Assembly: GCA_003576845.1 (NCBI GenBank)
Contig: QEVJ01000093.1
Span: forward strand, 1-36,075
Origin: Planctomycetota bacterium
Lineage (GTDB): Bacteria; Planctomycetota; Planctomycetia; Pirellulales; PLA5
Direction of reading: 5' to 3'
DNA: 36,075 nucleotides
Made by a program: the position numbers and the translations under genes. Below, piece after piece: positions 23,101 through 29,897 of the stretch (its first letter is position 1; every line of letters starts with the position of its first letter). Under the pieces are notes generated by a model that worked only from the letters and a program-made list of their open reading frames with translations, did no database searches and was not told the origin of the DNA.

Positions 23101-24719
23101 ATCAAAAAATCCGAATTGCTCGCCGAAACGTTCAAGCCGTGCACTGCAAGCACGTTCGTGCCCGCGGTGAGCAGGTGCCTGAACGCCGAAATGCCGATCT
23201 GCTCGTCGGCAAACCGCTGCGGGCCAACGGGCGGAGGCGGCGCGGTCGGGGCATCGGCCGTGAACTGCCACGAGAGAATGTCGTGGTTGCCGTACGCCCC
23301 GCCCGTGCCCGCGGTGAAGCCGAGATAGACATCCGTCGCGCCGCCGAAGAGTGCCGAGAGGTCGATCGTGCCGGAGAGCGTCGGCGTCGCCGGTTTGACG
23401 TTGGCGGCGCCGTTCAGATACACCCGCATCGTGTCGGTCGCGCCGTCGTAGTCGATCCACGCGTACTGCGTCGCGCCGTTATTAAACCGCGGCAACGCAC
23501 CGGTTTGAAACAGGCTCACTTGCGACGTGCTGGCGTCGATCGCGATGTGATTGCCGTTCGTGCCGTTGTTCGACGCTGGATCGAGCGCGCCCGTGTGCCA
23601 GGTATCGAACTCGACGGCCACGTAAGGCTGGATGTTGTTCGTGCCGTTGCAGTTCGTCAGGCCAAGCCCGCACCCGAGCGAACCGAGCGCCGCCGGACCG
23701 CGCGCGTCGCGATGCACGGTGAACGTAAAGCCGTCCGCCCCGATACCGTCGGGGTCGCTAATCCCGCCCGGTCCGGAGCCGCCGATCTGGAATGCGAAGT
23801 TCGTGCGGAACGAATAATCGTCCGGCAACACCGCCGCCGTGTTGCGAAACGCGCTGCCGGCCTGGCTCGTAGCGGTCGGCGTGAGGCGGATTCGATCGCC
23901 CGACTGAGCCGCACTGCCGTTGAACCGCATCCCCGCCGTGCTTATGAACGTCGGGTACTGGATGTTCGTTGCCCCGGGCGGTGGCGGTGGCGTCTCGTCA
24001 TCGGCCGCCGCCGGAGCGTCGATCCGCCACGAGAGAATGTCGTGCTCCTCCGACGCGCCTCCGGTCCCCGCCGTAAAGCCGAACGTAAGCTCGTTCGCCG
24101 CGCCGAACAGCGCGTTGAGATCGATCGCGGTTGATAGCACCGGCGCCACCGGCTTGGTCGGCGTCTGCGACAGATACACCCGCAGCGTATCGGTCGCACC
24201 GACGTAGTCGATCCACACGTGGTGCGCCCCGGCGCCGAGCCACTTCGGCAATTGCCCCGTCTGCGCGATGCTCGTTGCGCTCGCCGACGTGTTGATGCCG
24301 ATGTGGTTGGGATTGTTGTTGGCCACGTCCCACGAGCCGCCGAAATACGTGTCGAACTCGACCATCACCGCCGGCGCGATCGTCGTCGCGCCCAGCGCCC
24401 CGCCCGCCGCGCCGATCGCGCCCGTCCCGCGCGCGTCGTTGTGAACGATGAACGTGAATCCGTCCGCGCCCGGACCGTCCGCGTCGCCGGGATGATCGTC
24501 GGGATTGGCGACCTCGAACGCAAACTGCGTGCTGAAGGTCAAATCGTCTGTAAGCGCGATCTTGTCGCGATAGAAGGCGCTTCCCGCCAGGCTGTCGATG
24601 CTCGGCGTAAGGCGCAAGCGGTCGCCGAAAAGTTCCGCGCTCCCGTTGAACGCCAGCCGCTCGGTATCGAGAAACCCGTCGAACACTACGTGCGTCGCCC
24701 CGCGCTGACTGCGGTGCAT
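20112..24719 (-). CDS. CotH/lamin-tail/lectin/dockerin surface protein, main (C-terminal) frame
   Basis: The 1535-codon frame that carries most of a modular surface protein. Order from its N-end: two L-type-lectin-like domains (about 12-245 and 258-480, each with DGFTF.VH and FDT motifs), the end of an interrupted beta domain (ISAFRHLLTAGTNVLAVHG), a region starting DLGPIISHVAHAPERPTDDEN, a CotH kinase-like domain with WFMLPWDKDLTYGKNW, two lamin-tail domains (FVELVNPNAAAVDISGWRIAGG; FEFIELQNTGLAPLDLAGV), and a dockerin with two DxDxNGxxDxxD loops (GDLDNNGRVDLGD, GDVNGDGAVNRAD). Dockerins bind cohesins, so it may be part of a cell-surface complex. The frame's first Met is arbitrary, because the true N-terminus lies upstream in another frame (see the next entry). 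The C-terminal 60 residues are basic and low-complexity. Confidence 0.85.
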   Translation of the reverse strand: MHRSQRGATHVVFDGFLDTERLAFNGSAELFGDRLRLTPSIDSLAGSAFYRDKIALTDDLTFSTQFAFEVANPDDHPGDADGPGADGFTFIVHNDARGTGAIGAAGGALGATTIAPAVMVEFDTYFGGSWDVANNNPNHIGINTSASATSIAQTGQLPKWLGAGAHHVWIDYVGATDTLRVYLSQTPTKPVAPVLSTAIDLNALFGAANELTFGFTAGTGGASEEHDILSWRIDAPAAADDETPPPPPGATNIQYPTFISTAGMRFNGSAAQSGDRIRLTPTATSQAGSAFRNTAAVLPDDYSFRTNFAFQIGGSGPGGISDPDGIGADGFTFTVHRDARGPAALGSLGCGLGLTNCNGTNNIQPYVAVEFDTWHTGALDPASNNGTNGNHIAIDASTSQVSLFQTGALPRFNNGATQYAWIDYDGATDTMRVYLNGAANVKPATPTLSGTIDLSALFGGATDVYLGFTAGTGGAYGNHDILSWQFTADAPTAPPPPVGPQRFADEQIGISAFRHLLTAGTNVLAVHGLNVSASNSDFLILPTLVGRSAGDYSNGLPRFFVAPSPGGPNGIGAEDLGPIISHVAHAPERPTDDENLIVTASVAPTNGPVDEVSLHYRVMYGIEATVAMVDDGTGADATAGDGVYTAVIPHTAGTPGEMVRYYVTSSDAVGNVSRAPLFEDREGEDQSAEYFGTVVADPAVASALPTLEWFLAPGTQAAAETDAGTRASVYYNGEFYDNIFVRRRGDVSSSNYPKANLKFRFNEGESFRYRDGERRVSEFNLNATWSDKSYIRRVLAWETYRDAGSPYSLAFPMRIEQNGNFFSVAIFVEQPDDDYFERQDLPEGGSLYKMRSQLEAIGGGTEKDTRQEEGFGDLQALINGISPSNANRGAYVFDHVDIPRMLNYLAASVVMHENDHMSKNYYMYRDRPVSEGGTGEWFMLPWDKDLTYGKNWEPTAGGVLNDLVWADNDQIPGKPAVVKPSHPLFGDSTHQKNDLLWNRLFDAIYKDATLREMYLRRLRTVMDEILEPASTPLAERKLESRIDELVALMAPDVALDRAKWGNPYGANYDFATATNIIKNDYLVRRRNHLYVTHSANNTTGAGTTDVAGIPDAQVGNPTIQFGAIEVNPASGNQDQEFVELVNPNAAAVDISGWRIAGGVAHTFRPGTIIPANGKLYVSPDVGAFRARTSGPGAGQRLPVQGGYSGHLSNFGEALELIAADGSTVATIATPSMPSPAQQFLRITEIMYHPADPSAEEIADGFDDADSFEFIELQNTGLAPLDLAGVAFTAGIAFAFAGGTLAPGAYAVLASNPAAFAARYGAGISIAGTYSGNLSNGGETIKFDDATGSTIHDFAYDDDGPGWYAATDGMGPSLVVRDVTAALASWSEPAAWRASYAGGGSPGSSDLLPGDLDNNGRVDLGDLAIVQAHLGTLSGATRAMGDVNGDGAVNRADAALVAGSFGRSASPATSPTAPAAITAVAAPSSRERLLARRQRGAGSFAASVHLSHRAADAAILEAAVDPLQVRPARRIARTAW

Positions 24720-25539
24720 TGCGACGGGCGACTTCCGTGCCGTTGAGATAGGCGATGAACCCGTCGTCGTACTTCATGCCGAGCGTCAGATTGTCCACTT
24801 CGTCGAGCGCAGCGGCATTCGGAATCTCGAACGGCAAGCGCATATACGCCGAAGCATTCTGCCCGTGCATCGCCGATTCGACGTCCGTGCCGATGAGTGG
24901 GCCGTTCTCGAACACCGTCGTGAAGCCCACGCCGCCCGCGCCGCCCGTCCACCCCGACTCGCCAGCCGCCCCCGGTATGAACGCCGGCGATGTCCAGGTG
25001 GTGCCGGTAAGCGCGTCGTCCCCCGCAATCGGCACGAGAACTTGGGCCGCCGCCGCGGGACCGACGAACGCCGTCGTCGCCACCTCGGCCGACAGGCCGT
25101 AAGAGACGTTCTCGAACTGCCGGGGATAGGCGGCGTCCGCGGAACCAAAGGCGCTCGCGACCGTCGCCCCGTCCGGCATCACGAGAGCGACGTATTCGCC
25201 ACCGGCGCTTAACGCAAAACTGGTGTGAAGATTGCCGTCTGGATCGGGAATTCCGTCGCCCGAGGCAAAAACCACCAGGTACTCCCCCGCCGCGAGTACA
25301 ACGCTGGAGAAAGTCCACTTATTGAGATTGTCGGGCGAGTCGGTCAAATGCCAGCCGGCCAGGTCGATCGCCTCGTCGCCGGCGTTGAACAACTCGATCC
25401 AATCCGACGAACGCCCGTAGCCGTCGGTTAGGGTCGCGTCGTTGTCGGCCATGAACTCCGTGAGGATCGGCTGTGCCGCCAGGGCCAATCGCGTTTCGAG
25501 CGACTCGATCCTAAGCCGCCTAAGTTGCCGTTTTCGCAT
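24702..25539 (-). CDS. CotH/lamin-tail surface protein, N-terminal frame (frameshifted)
   Basis: The N-terminal part of the same surface protein, out of frame with the main part by one base. It begins MRKRQLRRLRIESLETRLALAA, the LEPR-xLL-type tag found at the start of planctomycete secreted giants, followed by a lamin-tail domain (PILTEFMADNDATLTDGYG and SDWIELFNAGDEAIDLAGW) and a beta-sandwich whose tail is LTLGMKYDDGFIAYLNGTEV. The frame remains open to about 23998, but beyond position 24702 it is a shadow. A run of four C on the + strand (24698-24701) is the likely slip: three C would join the frames as RRNAPQSAR followed by ATHVVF. Corrected length would be about 1808 residues. Confidence 0.8.
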
Positions 25540-25668
25540 GAGGTTTCGTCGCGGTGCGGATGGCAAGGGCCTGCCTCGTCCGATGGGCAAGCGTCGTCGT
25601 CCCTAGTTTGATTCAACCCCCGCGCGTCCGATAGGTCTGGACACGGAAAACGCGGCGGACGGCTCGAA

Positions 25669-25698
25669 TTGCGACGCCTTGCCGCGGTCGACTATACT
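25669..25698 (+). promoter_or_regulatory. Possible sigma70-type promoter of the cytochrome-like gene
   Basis: TTGCGA (25669-25674) and TATACT (25693-25698) are spaced by 18 bases and lie about 80 bases before the ATG at 25779, in the 239-base divergent interval next to the CotH gene. Confidence 0.45.
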
Positions 25699-25778
25699 CA
25701 AAGCGACGGCGGAAATCGGCCTCAATCTTCGCCGCCGGTCAATCGCCGTTTCACCTCGCAAGCTCTGGAATCGTGCAA

Positions 25779-27716
25779 ATGATCTCCAACCGCCGCGCCA
25801 TTCGCCCCATCGCCGGTCTTGTGTTCATTGCAATTGCGGCATCGGCGGTGACGCCCGGCGCCGCGGCGGTGACGGCGGAGCAGCGAGTGAAGATCGCCGC
25901 CTGCGGTCGCGACATTCTCGCCGCCGAGAAAGCCGCAAACGCCGGCAACGCCAAGACGGCCGCGCCTCTGGTCGCCAAGGCCCAGGACGTCCTCCTTGAG
26001 TTGCACGCCTCGGGCGACCGCGACGTGCTCCGCGCGATCGAGCCGCTTAAGAAGCGCGTCGAAGCCCTACGGACGCCCATCTTGCTCGAAGGAATTGAAC
26101 TTCCCGCGTTCGACCTCGGATCTAAGCCCGACGCGACAAAACCGGCGGCGAAGCCCGGCGAGGCCAAGCCCGCAACGCCGAACGCGCCCGCGACCGGGGG
26201 CGTGAGCTTCGTCAAGCAAGTCGCCCCGATGCTCGTCGCCAAATGCGGCCGATGCCACATCGATCGTAGTCAGGGCAAGTTCAGCATGGCGACGTTTGCC
26301 GCGTTGGCGAAAGGCTCCGAAGCCGGCCGCGTGATCTTTCCCAAAGACGGCAAATCGAGCCGAATCGTCGAGCTTATCGAACAGGGCGATATGCCCCGCA
26401 GCGGCGCGAAGGTGACGGCTCAAGAACTCGCCATGCTAACGAAGTGGATCGACGAAGGCGCCAAGTTCGACGGCGGCGACGCGAACGCCCAAATCAAGAC
26501 GCTCGTCGGCGGCGCGGCGGCTGCTCCCACCCCCATGCCCGAAATGCCAGAACTCGACGTCGTGCATTCCACCGGCGCCGAGAAATCGAGTTGGTCGCGC
26601 GACGTCGCGGCGGTTGTCGCCGCAAGCTGCCTGGGCTGCCACGGCGAGCGCCAGCCGCGCGCCCAGTTCAGCATGGCGACGTTCGAGGCGTTCCTCCGCG
26701 GCGGACAGGCCGGCCGGGTCATCGTGCCCGGAAAACCGGCCGAGAGTTTGCTCATCAAGAAGCTCAAGGGCCAAGCCGGCGAACGCATGCCGCTGCGTCA
26801 GCCGCCGCTCGCCGATGAGATTACCAAGAAGATCGAAGCATGGATCGCCGACGGAGCGAAGTTCGACGGTCCTAGTCCGCAAGCGCAAACGGCACAAGTC
26901 GCCGAGCTTTACGTCGCCAAGCACGCTTCGCACGACGAACTGAGCAAGAGCCGCGCCGCGCTCGCCGAGGTCAACTGGCGACTCGCCGCCCCGGGCGAGG
27001 AGAACAAGCCCACCATCGTCTCGACCGACAATTTCCTCGTCTACGGCAAGACGACCGAGGCCGTGCTCAAGGACGTCGCCGATCGCGCGCAGGCGCAGCT
27101 CGACCGCGTCGCGAAAGCCGTCAAGGCCCAAGCCGACAAACCGCTCATCAAAGGCCGCACGACGCTGTACGTGTTCCAACAGCGCTACGACTACGGCGAG
27201 TTCGGCCAGATGGTCGAGAAGCGGCAAGTGCCCAGCGCCTGGCAAGGGCACTGGGGCTACAGCGTCAAGGATGCGTATGCCTGCGTGCTTATGCCGAGCG
27301 GCGAAGACGATAAAACGCTCGACTTATTGCTCGCTCAGCAGTTCGCGTCGATCTACGTCGCCTCGCAGGCAGCCGGCGTGCCGCGCTGGTTCGCCGAAGG
27401 CTCCGGCCGTGCAATCGCCGCGTCGCTCGACAGCCGCGACAAGCGTGTCAAGGCGTGGGACGATGCGGTGCGAACCGTGATGGCCGGCGCGCCCAAGGCC
27501 GATGCCTTCATGTCCGGCGGCTTGCCGCCCGAAGAATCCGACATCGCGGCTTACGGATTCATCAAAGACGTCAAGCCGACCAGCCGCAACTACGAGAAGC
27601 TGCTCGATGCCCTGCGATCCGGGCAACCGCTCGACAAAGCCTGGGCACAAGTCTTTCGCGCCTCGCCGCAGCAGTCGGCGCAAGCTTGGGCGGGACGAAT
27701 TACGCGCGGGCGATAG
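25779..27716 (+). CDS. Exported two-haem-motif cytochrome-like protein with degenerate peptidase-MA domain
   Basis: A 645-residue protein with an N-terminal signal peptide (IRPIAGLVFIAIAASA), a short helical segment, and two repeats of a planctomycete cytochrome-like haem module: CGRCH at 156-160 and CLGCH at 284-288, each followed by FSMATF and a G(R)VIxP segment and an EQGDMP or GERMP motif. Both CxxCH sites should bind c-type haem covalently in the periplasm. The C-terminal 250 residues resemble a DUF1570/gluzincin-like domain because of the VPRWFAEGSGRAIAASL motif (Trp537), but the expected HExxH position reads LLAQQFAS (Gln520-Gln521), so it looks catalytically dead. A GTG two codons upstream is the alternative start. 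It converges with the hydrolase gene, 21 bases apart. Confidence 0.8.
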   Translation: MISNRRAIRPIAGLVFIAIAASAVTPGAAAVTAEQRVKIAACGRDILAAEKAANAGNAKTAAPLVAKAQDVLLELHASGDRDVLRAIEPLKKRVEALRTPILLEGIELPAFDLGSKPDATKPAAKPGEAKPATPNAPATGGVSFVKQVAPMLVAKCGRCHIDRSQGKFSMATFAALAKGSEAGRVIFPKDGKSSRIVELIEQGDMPRSGAKVTAQELAMLTKWIDEGAKFDGGDANAQIKTLVGGAAAAPTPMPEMPELDVVHSTGAEKSSWSRDVAAVVAASCLGCHGERQPRAQFSMATFEAFLRGGQAGRVIVPGKPAESLLIKKLKGQAGERMPLRQPPLADEITKKIEAWIADGAKFDGPSPQAQTAQVAELYVAKHASHDELSKSRAALAEVNWRLAAPGEENKPTIVSTDNFLVYGKTTEAVLKDVADRAQAQLDRVAKAVKAQADKPLIKGRTTLYVFQQRYDYGEFGQMVEKRQVPSAWQGHWGYSVKDAYACVLMPSGEDDKTLDLLLAQQFASIYVASQAAGVPRWFAEGSGRAIAASLDSRDKRVKAWDDAVRTVMAGAPKADAFMSGGLPPEESDIAAYGFIKDVKPTSRNYEKLLDALRSGQPLDKAWAQVFRASPQQSAQAWAGRITRGR

Positions 27717-27722
27717 CCCGCG
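27705..27722. terminator. Hairpin overlapping the stop codon of the cytochrome gene
   Basis: CGCGGGC (27705-27711) and GCCCGCG (27716-27722) form a 7-bp stem with a GATA loop; the TAG stop (27714-27716) runs from the loop into the stem. It sits between two convergent stop codons. No T-tract follows on either strand, so intrinsic termination is uncertain. Confidence 0.35.
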
Positions 27723-27737
27723 GCTCGTTCGGCGCCA

Positions 27738-29792
27738 TCACGGCGCGGGTGGCGCCGGCGGAGCGATATTGAGGCCGCGTTCCGCTTCTGCCGCCTCGTA
27801 CAATCGCGTCGTGTCGCTGAACTTCTCGAAGTCGCCGGCAATACGAAGCGTGCGCGGAGCGATCAGTCCTAGCGCTGTCGGGACATCGCAAACGCGCAGG
27901 ACATTGAGCAACCGCGGCGCGGCGTTGTCCATGTGCGTCGGCGGCGGATCGTATACGTGTGCGGCGACGATCGCATCGTCGAGTACCGCCGCATACGCCG
28001 CGATCAGGCTCGACTTGCCGTGGCCGACGACTTCGATCTTGAGCTTCCCGTCCTTGCCGCCGAGTCGCGAACTGGACGCCAAGTATTTCGCCGCCGCGAT
28101 CACGTCGCGTATTCGCCCGGCGTCGACCGTTCGGCCAAGGAGCACGTGACTGCGCTCGACATAGTTCGGTGGGTTCTTCGCGGTCCACCGCGTCGCGCCG
28201 ATCCCGCGCGGTTCGCAATACACAATGGCTTGATCGGCAACGTCGGATCCGGCCCATCCCGGGGACGTGCCCGCGGTGTCTTCACTTAGAACGGCTATCC
28301 GAACGCTCGTACAGGGCGTCGCTTCTGCAAACCGCAGACGGAATTCGATCCCGTCTTCGGACAACATGCGTTCCGTCGAACTGTCTACGTCGCCTAACTT
28401 GGTTGCCGGCGGAATGTCCGCTGGAAAACAACCGAAGGACACCCGCCGAAATTCGGCCAATTGCATTTTCTTCCAGGCATCGAAGCCCGCGATATCCGGT
28501 AGCTGCGGCCGCGCGATTGGCACGAACGTCTCGTCGATCTTCGTATTCAGTTCGTCGCGCGGCAAATCCGCGTCCGTCGGAAACACCCGCAAGTCTTCCG
28601 GCGAGATCGGGTACGCGCCGGGGTTGTTTCCTTCGCTAACGATGTCCACCTCGCTGTCCGAAACTTCGCGGGCGTCGCCTTTGAGGTGTGCATTGACGAA
28701 CCGATACGCCGCCCGGCGAATGTCGCGGCGATAGGCGTGCCCCCCGACGCTGACCACGGTATCGAAGCGGTCGCTCGATTCGTGATGGCTATAGAGCCGC
28801 TCCAGGCGACTTGTGATCCGCTCGTTGGCGTCCATCGGAAAGATCGCGTCGTTGTCGCTGTTGACGAACAGCATCGGCCGCGGCGCCACGAGGCCCGCGA
28901 TCCGCGTCCACGGCCACCGAAACGTGTTGTACAGGAACATACAGTCGCAATGCCCGTTGATGACGCGGTTGCCGACGTACGATTCGAGATCGGCCATCCC
29001 GCTTACCGGAACGGCGACCGCGACGCGCTCGTCGGCCGCGGCAATCCAAAACGTCGCCGCGCCGCCGCCGCTGATGCCCGTCACAGCGATCCGCTTTGGG
29101 TCCACGTCGTCGCGGCTGGTGAGATAGTCGATCCCGCGAATCCCGTTCCATGCTTCGACCCCGGCCGGCGTATATCCGCGGGCGTGCCACCACCAGCGAT
29201 CCAGCCGATACGTGCCGTGATGCGTCGCGGCGATTTCGCCCAGTTGCAGCGAGTCTACGACGAGACACACGTAGCCATGCCGCGCAAACCAGATGCCGTG
29301 CGACTGATAGGCAACCTTGTTGCCGTTGCGGCCGCGGCCCGAATGCCCGCAAACGTAAAACACCGCGGGCAGTTTCTCGCCCGGCTTCGCTTCCGCCGGC
29401 CGATAGAGGTTGCCGGTCACATACAAGCCTGGCCGGCTCTGATAGTGCAAGTTCTCGACGACGTAGCCGTCGCGTTTGAGCGTTCCGGTCACCACCGGCC
29501 GCAGCGGCGTTTTCTCCGGCAGCGGCGCGAGGCCCAGCATGTAGTAATACTCGTCGAGATACTGCTTCCGCTTGGCTTTCCACTCCTCCGCCGACACGAG
29601 ATCATCGGCAAACCGCGCATCGAGCTTCGCGGCCTCGCGCTTCAAGTACGCCTGGATCATCGCGTCGCCCGGCGAACCGCGATCCGCGTCGCCGTACTCT
29701 TGGGCCGACGAATCCGCGGGCACGAGTTGCCAACCGAGAACGGCAACGAACAGCAACGCGGCGAACGATGAAATGCGCATGGGACGAGTCAT
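27738..29792 (-). CDS. Exported dienelactone-hydrolase/acetyl-xylan-esterase-like protein, two hydrolase-like halves
   Basis: A 684-residue protein starting MTRPMRISS with a signal peptide (SFAALLFVAVLGW). The first half has an alpha/beta-hydrolase fold: VFYVCGHSGRGRNGN, the elbow GISGGGAATFW with Ser241 as probable nucleophile, LVNSDNDAIFP-like acid segment (PMLFVNSDNDAIFP) and a VGGHAYRRD His. The second half, after about 400, contains a second elbow-like VVGHGKSSLIAAYAAVL but lacks a clear acid/His pair. Such proteins in planctomycetes are commonly placed near polysaccharide-degradation genes; deacetylation of plant or algal glycans is a reasonable guess. Residue Met5 (MRISS) is an alternative start. 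It follows the larger unknown gene by 105 bases. Confidence 0.8.
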   Translation of the reverse strand: MTRPMRISSFAALLFVAVLGWQLVPADSSAQEYGDADRGSPGDAMIQAYLKREAAKLDARFADDLVSAEEWKAKRKQYLDEYYYMLGLAPLPEKTPLRPVVTGTLKRDGYVVENLHYQSRPGLYVTGNLYRPAEAKPGEKLPAVFYVCGHSGRGRNGNKVAYQSHGIWFARHGYVCLVVDSLQLGEIAATHHGTYRLDRWWWHARGYTPAGVEAWNGIRGIDYLTSRDDVDPKRIAVTGISGGGAATFWIAAADERVAVAVPVSGMADLESYVGNRVINGHCDCMFLYNTFRWPWTRIAGLVAPRPMLFVNSDNDAIFPMDANERITSRLERLYSHHESSDRFDTVVSVGGHAYRRDIRRAAYRFVNAHLKGDAREVSDSEVDIVSEGNNPGAYPISPEDLRVFPTDADLPRDELNTKIDETFVPIARPQLPDIAGFDAWKKMQLAEFRRVSFGCFPADIPPATKLGDVDSSTERMLSEDGIEFRLRFAEATPCTSVRIAVLSEDTAGTSPGWAGSDVADQAIVYCEPRGIGATRWTAKNPPNYVERSHVLLGRTVDAGRIRDVIAAAKYLASSSRLGGKDGKLKIEVVGHGKSSLIAAYAAVLDDAIVAAHVYDPPPTHMDNAAPRLLNVLRVCDVPTALGLIAPRTLRIAGDFEKFSDTTRLYEAAEAERGLNIAPPAPPAP

Positions 29793-29897
29793 CCTGTGAA
29801 GCGACGCCCTACAACGCGAGAGACTCGCGAAACCGCGATCTCCCGCGATCCGAGCAACCGCGTACAGGTTAGTCGCCCGCCGAACGCCGAGCAACCG

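Noticed and set aside
20436-24134. A 1232-codon frame antisense to the CotH surface protein.
   Set aside because: Composition dominated by Arg/Val/His in a shadow pattern; all recognisable domains are on the other strand.
27705-27722. A strong intrinsic terminator between the cytochrome and esterase genes.
   Set aside because: Only a 7-bp stem without a T-tract; kept as a weak candidate feature rather than a finding.
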